The notes: generated by a model not told the origin, from the letters alone. Positions 1 to 6,627 are shown, numbered from the stretch's first letter. The stretch is DNA of 10,589 nucleotides from Actinotignum schaalii_C (GCF_034119425.1 NZ_JAWUEL010000045.1:1-10589), one strand, 5' to 3'. Program-made: numbers and translations.

Positions 1-258
1 CGCGGACGTATGTCGTGGGACATGCGTGTTTAGGTTGTGGTGGGGTGGGATGGACATATGTCCTGAAACTAGACACCACGGGGCCTACCATTACGCTACC
101 CCTCCCCGGGCTATCCCTTTTCACCCACCCGCGGTTATACAAGCAAGGCACCAGCCCACATCGGCCACCACCCCCATTCCACAATCTCGCCATTTCTATT
201 TACCGAAAATCCTAAAATCTCCGCTTTGCATTCATTCAATAATCATGCCTAATACCGG
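1..258. other. intergenic region without a convincing gene
   Basis: No reading frame here has a good start signal, a recognisable product or typical codon use; the short plus-strand frames are proline-rich noise. It holds two short palindromes (listed separately), C-rich stretches and an A/T-rich run from about 190 to 265 that leads into the promoter of the surface-protein gene. It is probably the regulatory space between that gene and a neighbour beyond the left edge. Confidence 0.6.
10..63. promoter_or_regulatory. pair of palindromes sharing ATGTC/GACAT half-sites (possible operator)
   Basis: Bases 10-23 read ATGTC-GTGG-GACAT, a perfect 5-bp inverted repeat around four bases. Bases 52-63 read GGACATATGTCC, a perfect 12-bp palindrome with the same GACAT/ATGTC halves. 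Their centres are about 41 bp apart, close to four helical turns. Two matching dyads suggest a dimeric regulator binding cooperatively. They lie about 200 bp upstream of the promoter at 259-264, so they may serve a divergent gene off the left edge. No regulator can be named. Confidence 0.3.
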
Positions 259-264
259 TATAAT
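235..264 (+). promoter_or_regulatory. promoter of the surface-protein gene
   Basis: A perfect TATAAT -10 box is at 259-264. The best -35 candidate at 18 bp is TTCAAT (235-240), matching only three of six consensus bases. Transcription would begin near 270-271, which coincides with the ATG of a 19-codon ORF and leaves a leader of about 71 nt before the GTG of the surface-protein gene. The -10 is clear; the -35 is weak. Confidence 0.55.
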
Positions 265-270
265 TAATTG

Positions 271-330
271 ATGACCTGCCATTATGGCCATCCGCACGAG
301 GGAGGCACAGAAGCTTCCCGCCAAAGATAA
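271..330 (+). CDS. possible leaderless 19-aa leader peptide upstream of the surface protein
   Basis: ATG at 271 lies exactly 6 nt after the TATAAT box, the usual distance for an actinobacterial leaderless mRNA. The frame reads MTCHYGHPHEGGTEASRQR and ends with TAA at 328-330. That stop overlaps the AAGGA Shine-Dalgarno (329-333) of the gene starting at 342. A ribosome finishing here would sit on that ribosome binding site, so coupling or attenuation is possible. The peptide has three His and one Cys in its first nine residues. Leaderless short ORFs, some Cys-rich, are known to regulate downstream genes in mycobacteria. No hairpin terminator is evident between it and the gene, so translational control is likelier than classical attenuation. 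Expression is inferred only. Confidence 0.4.
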   Translation: MTCHYGHPHEGGTEASRQR

Positions 331-341
331 GGAATATTACT

Positions 342-2402
342 GTGACTATAAAACGCACTAGGCAGCTGGTGGCGGCGGGGTTGTTAACCGTGATGACCTC
401 CACCGCTCTCGCGCCAGCAGTTTTCGCGGAGCCCGTCAATCCCGCCCCGCCTTCCGCAACGCAGTGCAGCGTGTGGAATACCTGGGATAAGGCCGAGTGG
501 TGCCTCACCGATGGCACACTCTTCCTCCGGGGACCAGCCATCCCAGCAGTGGCGAATAGTGGAATACCGCCGTGGGATCGCAACGCCGTCGTCAATATGG
601 AACTCATCCCCGTGGGGGCTGAGAAAATGGTGCTCGAAGGGCGCTTCGGAGGCGGTTCAACAACCGTGTTTTCCCGGATGCCGAATCTGCGCGCTATTAA
701 AGGTCTCGACAAAGTTGATGCCAGCAAAATTGAAGATATTTCTAACCTCTTTTATGAGGATGCCTCGCTGACCTCTCTTGATCTATCAAGCTGGGATGTT
801 AGCAAGGTATACAATATGACTTCCACCTTCGCGAAGACACCCAAGCTTACTGATCTCAAGATTTCAGCCTGGCGACCGGTTGCTTTGGAAACTGCGCGGC
901 AAACATTCCGCGGCTCCGGGGTACGTGACCTTGACCTGTCGGGGTGGGATACTCCGAGGCTGAGTGACACCTCGGATATGTTCAACGAATCGCAGATCCG
1001 CAGTCTCGATATTTCCGGCTGGGATCTCACCGGAACCGACGGTGGTTACCGCCCGCGCATGCTCTTCGCGAAATACCTACACACTCTCACTCTCGGTAAG
1101 AAGAGCACCATCACTCAAACCGACCTGCTTGGCAGTCTCACGGGGCTCAATTTGCTGGCGGATAACTACGGGCCTGCCTGGCGCGCCGTCGATAAGATCG
1201 ACCCCGCAACCGGTGCGGTGCTCGAAAAGGGCACTCTCACGGACCCCAAGGGTGAGCCGATTGGCGGCGCTGATGTTGCGGCACTGAGCACGAAACTTGG
1301 AAACCTCCAGCAAGATAAGCTCACCTTCGTACGCCGGCCCGTCACTGTCACCGTTCATATGGGCGATGCCGCCGCGGGCGGTTCCGAAACCGTGTACACC
1401 TGCCTGACCAGCGTGGGCACTGCCTTCGGTTCCGGTTCGCCTTTCACTTGCCTCAAGGGTACGACGGCGCCCGTCGTTGATAACGACGGGAATGTCGCTG
1501 GCGACGACGAAGCAACCAAGCTGGTGAACTCCTGGTTCGCAAAGACCAACCCCGTCGTGCCTACCCAGGAAGGCAAGACCTTCAAGGGCTGGAGCACCGA
1601 TGCTGCCGGCAACCAGGCCTATGATGCGGCCAATGCTCCGACCATCACGGTTGGTACGAACCTTTACGCACAGTGGGAGACTCCCGAGGTAAAACCGCCG
1701 GCACCCGAACCGCAACCTCAACCGGATCCCGCACCGGAACCGCAGCCGCAGCCGCAACCGGATCCCGCACCGGCACCGCAACCGGAACCGCAACCGCAAC
1801 CCCAACCGGAACCGCAACCGGAACCCCAACCGGAACCGCAACCGCAACCGCAACCCCAACCGGAACCGCAACCGGAACCCCAACCGGAACCGGAACCGCA
1901 ACCGCAACCCCAACCGGAACCGCAACCGGAACCCCAACCGGAACCGGAACCGCAACCGCAGCCCCAACCGGATCCCGCACCGGCACCCGAACCGCAACCT
2001 CAGCCCCAGCCTGAAAAGCCCGCAGTAGTTGCCCCGGCAGCTCCGGAATGGCCGAGTGTCAGCGCTCCGGCGGGTAAGACGATTAAGGTCAAGAACAAAG
2101 GTGGCGCGGTTCCGAGCGGTGTCGCCCTTGAGGTGAGCGGCCCGGGTACCGCCGCACTCAATGCGGATGGCTCCATCACGCTAAGCCTCGATAAGAACGC
2201 CAAGCCGGGCGCGACTATTACGGTCACGGCCCTGGCCAAGGATGGGACGAAGCTCGCGTCCTTCACCGTGACTATCAGCAGTCCCGCGGAGGGACCTGCG
2301 CTTCCGGCAACGGGCGCGGCAACTCTGGGACTGACGGCTGGCGCGTTTGCGCTTCTCGCACTCGGTAGCGCGGCTGTCGTACGGCATCGTCGTGCTTCCT
2401 AA
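342..2402 (+). CDS. LPXTG-anchored BspA-family repeat surface protein with proline-rich stalk
   Basis: A 686-aa secreted protein probably linked to peptidoglycan by sortase, likely acting in adhesion or host contact. The GTG start is supported by AAGGA at 329-333, 8 nt upstream. Residues 1-29 are a signal peptide (basic start, hydrophobic core, AVFA|EP cleavage). Residues about 113-252 hold BspA/DUF285-type repeats built on LxSLDLSSWDVSKV, with at least four units. Residues about 331-446 form an InlB B-repeat (Listeria-Bacteroides) module ending FKGWSTDAAG...LYAQWE. Residues about 450-565 are a Pro-Gln/Pro-Glu stalk. Residues about 575-645 look like a small beta-sandwich domain. LPATG is at 654-658, followed by a hydrophobic span and the tail RHRRAS. 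C42/C54 and C354/C370 could form disulfides. No sortase gene is nearby. Family calls are from recognised motifs; ligand unknown. Confidence 0.9.
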   Translation: MTIKRTRQLVAAGLLTVMTSTALAPAVFAEPVNPAPPSATQCSVWNTWDKAEWCLTDGTLFLRGPAIPAVANSGIPPWDRNAVVNMELIPVGAEKMVLEGRFGGGSTTVFSRMPNLRAIKGLDKVDASKIEDISNLFYEDASLTSLDLSSWDVSKVYNMTSTFAKTPKLTDLKISAWRPVALETARQTFRGSGVRDLDLSGWDTPRLSDTSDMFNESQIRSLDISGWDLTGTDGGYRPRMLFAKYLHTLTLGKKSTITQTDLLGSLTGLNLLADNYGPAWRAVDKIDPATGAVLEKGTLTDPKGEPIGGADVAALSTKLGNLQQDKLTFVRRPVTVTVHMGDAAAGGSETVYTCLTSVGTAFGSGSPFTCLKGTTAPVVDNDGNVAGDDEATKLVNSWFAKTNPVVPTQEGKTFKGWSTDAAGNQAYDAANAPTITVGTNLYAQWETPEVKPPAPEPQPQPDPAPEPQPQPQPDPAPAPQPEPQPQPQPEPQPEPQPEPQPQPQPQPEPQPEPQPEPEPQPQPQPEPQPEPQPEPEPQPQPQPDPAPAPEPQPQPQPEKPAVVAPAAPEWPSVSAPAGKTIKVKNKGGAVPSGVALEVSGPGTAALNADGSITLSLDKNAKPGATITVTALAKDGTKLASFTVTISSPAEGPALPATGAATLGLTAGAFALLALGSAAVVRHRRAS
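1803..1964 (+). repeat. three 54-bp tandem repeats encoding the Pro-Gln/Pro-Glu stalk
   Basis: Three head-to-tail 54-bp units (1803-1856, 1857-1910, 1911-1964) each encode 18 residues of alternating proline with Gln or Glu. Unit 2 differs from unit 1 by one base (CAA to GAA at codon 13) and from unit 3 by one base (CAA to CAG at codon 17), so they arose by recent duplication. Each is built from 6-bp CCG-SAA steps. The array sits between two near-identical segments encoding QPDPAPAP (about 1749-1777 and 1960-1988). All unit lengths are multiples of three, so copy-number change would alter stalk length without a frameshift. Confidence 0.9.
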
Positions 2403-2776
2403 GCATCTCCGTTAGCCGGAACGTTCATCGGCTGGCTACCCTCGTGGTAGCCAGCCGATTTTCGTTCTACAACCCGCAGCCCGACCACCGCACCGACGAC
2501 CCCACATAGGAACACCACTTTCAGCACGCTGAGTTCCTCGACTCCCCGTGCGGCCGCAATCGCCACGGTGAGCACCGCACCGATCCCTGTCCACACCGCG
2601 TAGGCAGTACCGAGCGGAATCTCGCGTAGCGCCCGGGAGAGACCCCACATGGATACAATGAGCGCCACGCCGAACACAATCGCCGGCAACGGGCGGCTGA
2701 GCCCGCGTGAATCGCCGAGCGCCGTCGCCCATACGGCCTCAAAAATACCGGAACCTACCAGAATTACCCAGGCCAT
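2399..2776 (-). CDS. sugE: SMR-family guanidinium exporter, Gdx/SugE type, second of a pair
   Basis: A 125-aa, four-helix SMR transporter, probably exporting guanidinium by proton exchange as one half of a heterodimer with the gene just upstream. It has the Gdx/SugE signatures WxxILVGSGIFEAVWA and PLGTAYAVWTGIGAV, with E13, W16, S42, Y59 and W62 at the positions lining the Gdx binding site. Its ATG overlaps the upstream TAA by one base (TAATG at 2778-2774), so translation should be coupled; an AAGGTGG sequence at 2790-2784 could also serve as ribosome binding site. SMR proteins usually end near residue 105. Here about 20 extra hydrophilic residues (from ERKSAG) are encoded by DNA forming the convergent gene's terminator. 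Its stop overlaps the convergent gene's stop by 4 bp. A multidrug substrate is less likely given the riboswitch. Confidence 0.88.
   Translation of the reverse strand: MAWVILVGSGIFEAVWATALGDSRGLSRPLPAIVFGVALIVSMWGLSRALREIPLGTAYAVWTGIGAVLTVAIAAARGVEELSVLKVVFLCGVVGAVVGLRVVERKSAGYHEGSQPMNVPANGDA
2427..2462 (+). terminator. rho-independent terminator of the surface-protein gene
   Basis: A perfect 14-bp stem (2427-2440 with 2446-2459) around the 5-nt loop CTCGT, closing into TTTT at 2459-2462. It starts 25 bases after the TAA of the surface-protein gene. There is no T-run on the other strand, so it is oriented for rightward transcription. It lies wholly inside the last codons of the convergent SMR gene. 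Confidence 0.88.
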
Positions 2777-3090
2777 TAGCCCACCACCTTGAGTCCCACC
2801 ACCGAAGCGAGGAGCACAATAAGCAGCAGCACGCGGGCACGTGAGGTGCTTTCCTGGCCGCTCAGCCAACCGTAGACCAGCGTGAGGCTTGCGCCCACCC
2901 CCACCCAGACCGCGTAGGCCGTGCCGGTGGAGATCTCGCGCATGGCCCAGGCCAGGCCGAGCAGTGAAAGTGTTTGCGCCAGCACAAAGACCGCGACCGG
3001 CCCGCGCCTGGAAAAATGTTCGGATTTATCCAGGGCCGCAGCCCACACAGTTTCGAGCGCTCCGGAGAGCAGCAATATTATCCACGCCAT
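2776..3090 (-). CDS. sugE: SMR-family guanidinium exporter, Gdx/SugE type, first of a pair
   Basis: A 104-aa SMR protein, the normal family length, with four predicted helices. E13, W16, S42, Y59 and W62 are all present and the signature GTAYAVWVGVGAS matches Gdx/SugE exporters rather than EmrE. It is the first gene after a guanidine-III riboswitch and is followed directly by a second Gdx-like gene, an arrangement expected for a two-component exporter of the YkkCD kind. The start at 3090 matches the family's Met-Ala-Trp beginning; longer upstream frame is riboswitch and promoter. The ribosome binding site is poor (GACGG, about 11 nt upstream and inside riboswitch helix P2), which fits control of translation by the aptamer. 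Substrate is inferred from riboswitch plus binding-site residues. Confidence 0.9.
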   Translation of the reverse strand: MAWIILLLSGALETVWAAALDKSEHFSRRGPVAVFVLAQTLSLLGLAWAMREISTGTAYAVWVGVGASLTLVYGWLSGQESTSRARVLLLIVLLASVVGLKVVG

Positions 3091-3098
3091 AGTTACGG

Positions 3099-3139
3099 TG
3101 GCCGTCTTTGCGCTGGGCGGGTACGGCTCCCTCGTCCGC
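3099..3139 (-). promoter_or_regulatory. guanidine-III riboswitch (ykkC-III)
   Basis: On the minus strand the conserved guanidine-III blocks occur in order: GCGGACGAGG, GCCGTACCCGC, then CAG and AAAGACGGC. Compared with the Thermobifida fusca aptamer as I recall it, the P1 strands change from CCGG/CCGG to GCGG/CCGC (3139-3136 with 3120-3117), a compensatory change. P2 is kept as GCCGT/ACGGC (3127-3123 with 3105-3101). The two helices interleave as the known pseudoknot. It ends only about 10 nt before the ATG of the first exporter gene, so guanidinium binding likely alters ribosome access to the start. This is the strongest evidence for the exporters' substrate. Confidence 0.9.
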
Positions 3140-3163
3140 GGCGGTTGGTGCACGCCCGGACCC

Positions 3164-3193
3164 AGGCTAGCACAGGCCGTCGGGGAGTATCCT
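3164..3193. promoter_or_regulatory. overlapping divergent promoters (riboswitch operon and unknown gene)
   Basis: Leftward: TAGCCT at 3169-3164 preceded by TGC (extended -10) would start RNA near 3157, about 18 nt before the riboswitch. Rightward: TATCCT at 3188-3193 lies 6 nt before the ATG at 3200, a leaderless spacing. With usual 17-18 bp spacers, each -10 box falls in the other's -35 position, so the two promoters would occupy the same DNA. Neither -35 resembles TTGACA. Confidence 0.4.
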
Positions 3194-3199
3194 CGAAGC

Positions 3200-3925
3200 A
3201 TGAATATCACCTCCCTCACCCTTTCCGGGCAGCCGCTTGCCGCACTCGATATCACCCCTTCCGAGCAGGGCTTTTGCCTTGTTGCGATCACGTACGTGAA
3301 CGGTTCCGAGCAGCGCCGTGTCCTTTCCGACGACGCCGCCCTTATCCTTTCCGCCGCTCCGGCCGCGGATATTTCCACCCGAGTCACGGCGCTTCTCACC
3401 GAACCGGGCGAGGGGAAGGTGGATTTTGCATCGCTGGCCGGGCAGTTGGTGGCCCTGGGAACCGCGCGTTTCCAGGCAGGTGCACCGGACGTGGCGGGAG
3501 CGCGCGGCAGCGAGCTACTGGAGCTCCGGCCGGTGGCCCCCGGGCGGGTGAGCGAGCGGGACACTCCGCGGATTGTGCCTGCTGAGATGCTTGAAGGGCG
3601 CGATCCGGCGGCGGTATTCCCGCGTATTCCGGATGGTTTGCCCGATGCGTGGAGCACGCCGGTGGGGCGTTTCACTCCCGAATATGAGGAGCGCGCCCGG
3701 GTGGTATGGGAGACTCTGGCCGCGGCCGGCTACAGCCCGGAGTTCTGGTGGGCGGGCAGCGAGGATGGGGAAGTCATCGCGGTACCTTTCGGCGAATGCG
3801 GAGAGTCGTTCCTCGTTGGTATTGAGGAACCGGATGAGCAGGTGGAGATTGATGCGCATATTGCCGCGGGTGAGCTCGCCGAGTGGCTGGAAAGCGAAAT
3901 TGACCTGTTGCGGCCAAATGAGTAG
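3200..3925 (+). CDS. hypothetical protein, 241 aa
   Basis: I do not recognise this protein. The frame stays open upstream, but that part is antisense to the riboswitch and exporter gene. ATG 3200 is the best start: TATCCT (3188-3193) lies 6 nt before it, and GGGGAG (3182-3187) is a distant alternative ribosome binding site at 12 nt. The product is acidic, with no signal peptide and no membrane helix, so it is probably cytoplasmic. An N-terminal half rich in Ala, Leu and Thr (about 1-115) is followed by a linker and a C-terminal part (about 150-241) containing FTPEYEERARVVWETLAAAGYSPEFWWAG and an acidic end (split here only for description). It is divergent from the guanidine exporter operon, but a shared role is not shown. 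Confidence 0.75.
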   Translation: MNITSLTLSGQPLAALDITPSEQGFCLVAITYVNGSEQRRVLSDDAALILSAAPAADISTRVTALLTEPGEGKVDFASLAGQLVALGTARFQAGAPDVAGARGSELLELRPVAPGRVSERDTPRIVPAEMLEGRDPAAVFPRIPDGLPDAWSTPVGRFTPEYEERARVVWETLAAAGYSPEFWWAGSEDGEVIAVPFGECGESFLVGIEEPDEQVEIDAHIAAGELAEWLESEIDLLRPNE

Positions 3926-4020
3926 CGCGGCGGGGAGGCGGCGTCGTCGTACCACCGCACGCGGCGCGCCCGCGTACTAACGCTCGTGCCGTAACGCGCC
4001 CGGCGCAGGCCGTTCTTCAG

Positions 4021-4026
4021 TAAGCT
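4021..4026 (+). promoter_or_regulatory. -10 box of a likely leaderless gene (AI-2E family)
   Basis: TAAGCT at 4021-4026 is followed by 7 nt and then the GTG at 4034, so the mRNA would begin at or next to the start codon. There is no Shine-Dalgarno in between. The same TAAGCT hexamer is the -10 of the tRNA promoter at 10073-10078. No clear -35. Confidence 0.45.
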
Positions 4027-4033
4027 AAAGCTT

Positions 4034-5548
4034 GTGAAGGAATCAAAGAAGTCACCCTCCCTGATGGATCGAATTCGCTCGGCAGTGTCGCGGCGCGAAC
4101 AGATTGAGCGCGTGGCCGAGGAGGCCGTGGAGCGTTACGCGAAGGATCCTGCTGATAGTAGTGGGCGTTCGCAGCGCACCGTGGTGGAGATTCATCCAGC
4201 TGGAGTGCAACCGGTTCTGGTGACGTGGGGCGTGAGTGCCTGGCTGCTTATCGGCGTGGTGATTGCCATTTGGGGCATCTTCCACATGGCGGCCTCGGTG
4301 CAGTGGGTGCTCGTGGCGGTGTTCCTCGGGCTGGTGATGACCTCGCTTCTCCATCCGATTGTCAATATTTTGGATCGGATTATGCCGCGGGCGCTGGCGA
4401 CGGCGTTGGCCTTGCTGGGCCTGTTCGCGGCATTGGGCGGGATTATTTACTGGATTGTTGATTCGGTGGCGAATCAGTGGTCGAGCCTGTCCGAACAGAT
4501 GCAACGCGGCCTTGATGGCATTTTTAATTGGATTGCGAACGGGCCGATTCCGATTAATATTACGGTCGATGAGCTGCGCGAGGGCCTGAACGAGGGTATC
4601 GAACGTGCGGCTACGTACTTGCAGAATAACGCGGGGAATATTGCGTCGACGGCGCTTTCGCAGGCCGGCACGGTAGCTTTGGCTTTCACCTTGGTTGCGC
4701 TGGCGCTTTTCTGCTCAATTTTCTTCCTGGCAGCCGGGAAGAAAATGTGGCTGTGGTTTATTAATGTGCTACCGGATCGGGCGCGGCGGCGCACCCACGC
4801 TGCTGCTACCGCCGGGTGGTACAGCTTCTCCGGGTATGCGCGCGGCACGATTCTTATTGCGTTATGCGACGGTGTTATGGCCGCGATTCTGCTGGTGGCT
4901 TGCGGGGTGCCGCTCGCCGCTCCCCTGGCGACGCTCGTGGTCATCGGTGCTTTTATTCCACTTTTCGGTGCTCCGGCGGCGATGATTATTGCGGCGCTGG
5001 TGGCTCTGGCCACCAAGGGTGTGGTTATCTCCTTGGTGGTGCTGGTGGGCGTGGCGCTCATTGGCCAGTTCGAGGGGCATGTGCTCCAGCCGCTGATTAT
5101 GGGGCATCAGGTTTCTCTCCATCCGGTGGTTATTGCGGTGGGCGTGACGGCCGGTACGTTCGTAGCGGGGTTGCTGGGTGCGATTATTGTGATCCCGCTT
5201 ATTTCTATCGTGTGGGAAGTTTTCAAGGTGCTGCGCCGCACCCCGGATAAGCCGCTTACGGAGCTTCCCGAGTTGGATCTGCGCGATCTGGCGGGTACTG
5301 CGGTGGCGAAGCAGCTGCTGGAATACAACGCGAAGGAGCTCAATACCCGAGCGGAGGAATCTCCCTCGCCGGTCACGGCGAGGGCGGCGTCGTACACCCC
5401 CGGCGGGGAGGATCGCGTGCTCGATACCACGGATATTAACTCCCCTACCCCCGCGGCTCCGGAACCGGATTATGCCCTTGACCAGCCGGGCTTTGAGGTG
5501 GATGGGGAGGTACCCGGCCCTGATTACAACCCGGTTAAGGGCCAGTAG
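4034..5548 (+). CDS. AI-2E/PerM-family membrane transporter
   Basis: A 504-aa integral membrane protein of the AI-2E exporter (PerM/YdiK, PF01594) family. Members are linked to autoinducer-2 export, or to sodium/proton antiport, and the substrate here is unknown. A cytoplasmic, charged N-terminus (1-60) precedes hydrophobic segments at about 62-84, 88-108, 118-143, 211-234, 271-291, 297-323, 328-345 and 364-395. The soluble region at about 145-205 between helices is typical. Family motifs are FIPLFGAPAA (307-316) and EGHVLQPLIMGHQVSLHPVV (347-366). A hydrophilic, acidic tail of about 100 residues (from 405) is longer than in Gram-negative members. GTG 4034 fits the leaderless -10 at 4021; ATG 4064 (residue 11) is an alternative. 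Confidence 0.88.
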   Translation: MKESKKSPSLMDRIRSAVSRREQIERVAEEAVERYAKDPADSSGRSQRTVVEIHPAGVQPVLVTWGVSAWLLIGVVIAIWGIFHMAASVQWVLVAVFLGLVMTSLLHPIVNILDRIMPRALATALALLGLFAALGGIIYWIVDSVANQWSSLSEQMQRGLDGIFNWIANGPIPINITVDELREGLNEGIERAATYLQNNAGNIASTALSQAGTVALAFTLVALALFCSIFFLAAGKKMWLWFINVLPDRARRRTHAAATAGWYSFSGYARGTILIALCDGVMAAILLVACGVPLAAPLATLVVIGAFIPLFGAPAAMIIAALVALATKGVVISLVVLVGVALIGQFEGHVLQPLIMGHQVSLHPVVIAVGVTAGTFVAGLLGAIIVIPLISIVWEVFKVLRRTPDKPLTELPELDLRDLAGTAVAKQLLEYNAKELNTRAEESPSPVTARAASYTPGGEDRVLDTTDINSPTPAAPEPDYALDQPGFEVDGEVPGPDYNPVKGQ

Positions 5549-5621
5549 CCCAGTAGCTCCGCGGCATGTAATTCCGCCGGCGCGGCTTTATACCGAAAGT
5601 GGCCTCATGGCAAAAGCGCTC

Positions 5622-6548
5622 TTATACCGTTTGCGCGATGACGGTAATGAGGAGGATAACGAGGAGCGAACCGACCGTGGTGATGATAACGGCGTCGCGG
5701 GCCATGGTGACGCCGGAGCGGTAGCGGTGGGCGTAGACGAACACATTGTTGGCCGTGGGGAACGCTCCGATGATGGCGATCGCCATGAGGGCTTCGCCGC
5801 GCGCGCCGAGGAGGTAGCCGGCTCCGAAGGCGATTAGCGGCCCGAGGACTAACCGGCAGAAGATACCGAGCATGAGGGGTGCGCTTTCGCGCCCGAATCG
5901 GGGCAGGTGCGCCCCGCGCAGGGACATTCCCATGGCTAGCAAAATAATGGGAACGTTGGCACCTGCCATTTTGGTGAGCGGTGCGGACACAAGTTCCGGG
6001 ATGGGGATCTTGAGGAGGGCGACCATGAGCCCGGCAAAGACCGCGATGAGTAGCGGGTTTTTGAGGCGGGAGACGATGGTGCGCCACAGCCCTTCCGTTT
6101 TCTTCCCGGTTTGGTTGTCGAGGATGGAGAAGAAGACCGGCACCATAACGAGGATTTGGAAGAGCAGGATAGGAGCTGCCGGGGTGGGGTCGCCGGTGAT
6201 GGCCACGAGGAAGGCCACGCCCAGGTTGCCAATATTGGTATAGCAGGCAACGAGCGCGCCGACGGTGAGTTCGGTCCCTCGGCTTTTGAGCAGGGTCGCG
6301 GCCAGGGCTGTGTAGATGAGTCCGGTCCCCACCGAGGAGATGATATTGGCTAGTCCGTTCACTCCGAAGAAGGACGCCGGGTCGGAGTTCGCCAGGGTGG
6401 TGAACATGAGTGCCGGCAGGGTGGTGTAGAAGACGAGCTGGGTGAGGGTGCGGTCGCTTCCCGGGGGTACGATTTTGCAGCGCGCGACGACGTAGCCGAC
6501 GAGCATGATCGCGATAATCACCCAAAAGTTGAGCAGTACAGAAGCCAT
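5622..6548 (-). CDS. AEC-family (auxin efflux carrier) transporter
   Basis: A 308-aa membrane protein of the AEC family (PF03547), whose bacterial members export or take up small carboxylates such as malate; the substrate cannot be read from sequence. About ten helices are visible. Family landmarks: LPALMFTTLA (44-53), TNIGNLGVAF (104-113), NVPIILLAMGMSL (198-210) and AFPTANNVFVYAHRY (262-276), with the proline/asparagine breaks typical of the two inverted halves. The full family length is present. Upstream there is no Shine-Dalgarno; TACACT at 6563-6558 ends 9 nt before the ATG, which suggests a near-leaderless mRNA. It converges with the AI-2E gene across 73 bp that hold no clean terminator. 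A second long frame at 5605-6525 on the same strand is a GC-rich shadow. Confidence 0.88.
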   Translation of the reverse strand: MASVLLNFWVIIAIMLVGYVVARCKIVPPGSDRTLTQLVFYTTLPALMFTTLANSDPASFFGVNGLANIISSVGTGLIYTALAATLLKSRGTELTVGALVACYTNIGNLGVAFLVAITGDPTPAAPILLFQILVMVPVFFSILDNQTGKKTEGLWRTIVSRLKNPLLIAVFAGLMVALLKIPIPELVSAPLTKMAGANVPIILLAMGMSLRGAHLPRFGRESAPLMLGIFCRLVLGPLIAFGAGYLLGARGEALMAIAIIGAFPTANNVFVYAHRYRSGVTMARDAVIITTVGSLLVILLITVIAQTV

Positions 6549-6597
6549 AACAGCACTAGTGTAAACAGAGTTCTTCAGGCGTGAGGGCGTATCTCGA

Positions 6598-6627
6598 GTG
6601 CGCGGTGCGGCAGTGCGCGGTGCGGCA
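6598..6627. repeat. 15-bp perfect tandem duplication between two genes
   Basis: GTGCGCGGTGCGGCA occurs twice head to tail (6598-6612, 6613-6627), followed by a partial GCGGCAG. It lies between the stop of the phosphatase-fold gene (6642) and the upstream region of the AEC gene (6548). No stem with a T-run is formed. It could be a slippage product or a binding site. Confidence 0.9.

Noticed and set aside
236..727. Minus-strand frame of 163 codons over the promoter and signal peptide
   Set aside because: It covers the plus-strand promoter, has no ribosome binding site and no recognisable product.
1077..1997. 306-codon minus-strand frame opposite the surface-protein gene, rich in Arg, Leu and Phe
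   Set aside because: It arises because the 6-bp stalk repeat is open in several frames; it has no start signal and resembles no protein family.
1690..2015. CRISPR-like or minisatellite array
   Set aside because: Units are contiguous with no spacers and stay in frame with a coding stalk.
3091..3675. N-terminal extension of the first SMR protein
   Set aside because: It covers the riboswitch and is antisense to the unknown gene; the family starts at the Met-Ala-Trp at 3090.
5559..5585. Inverted repeat CCGCG/CGCGG between the convergent AI-2E and AEC genes, as a terminator
   Set aside because: Only 5 bp with a 17-nt loop and no proper T-run on either strand.
5605..6525. 306-codon frame on the same strand as the AEC transporter
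   Set aside because: Arg/His/Pro-rich shadow of the clear AEC frame at 6548-5622.
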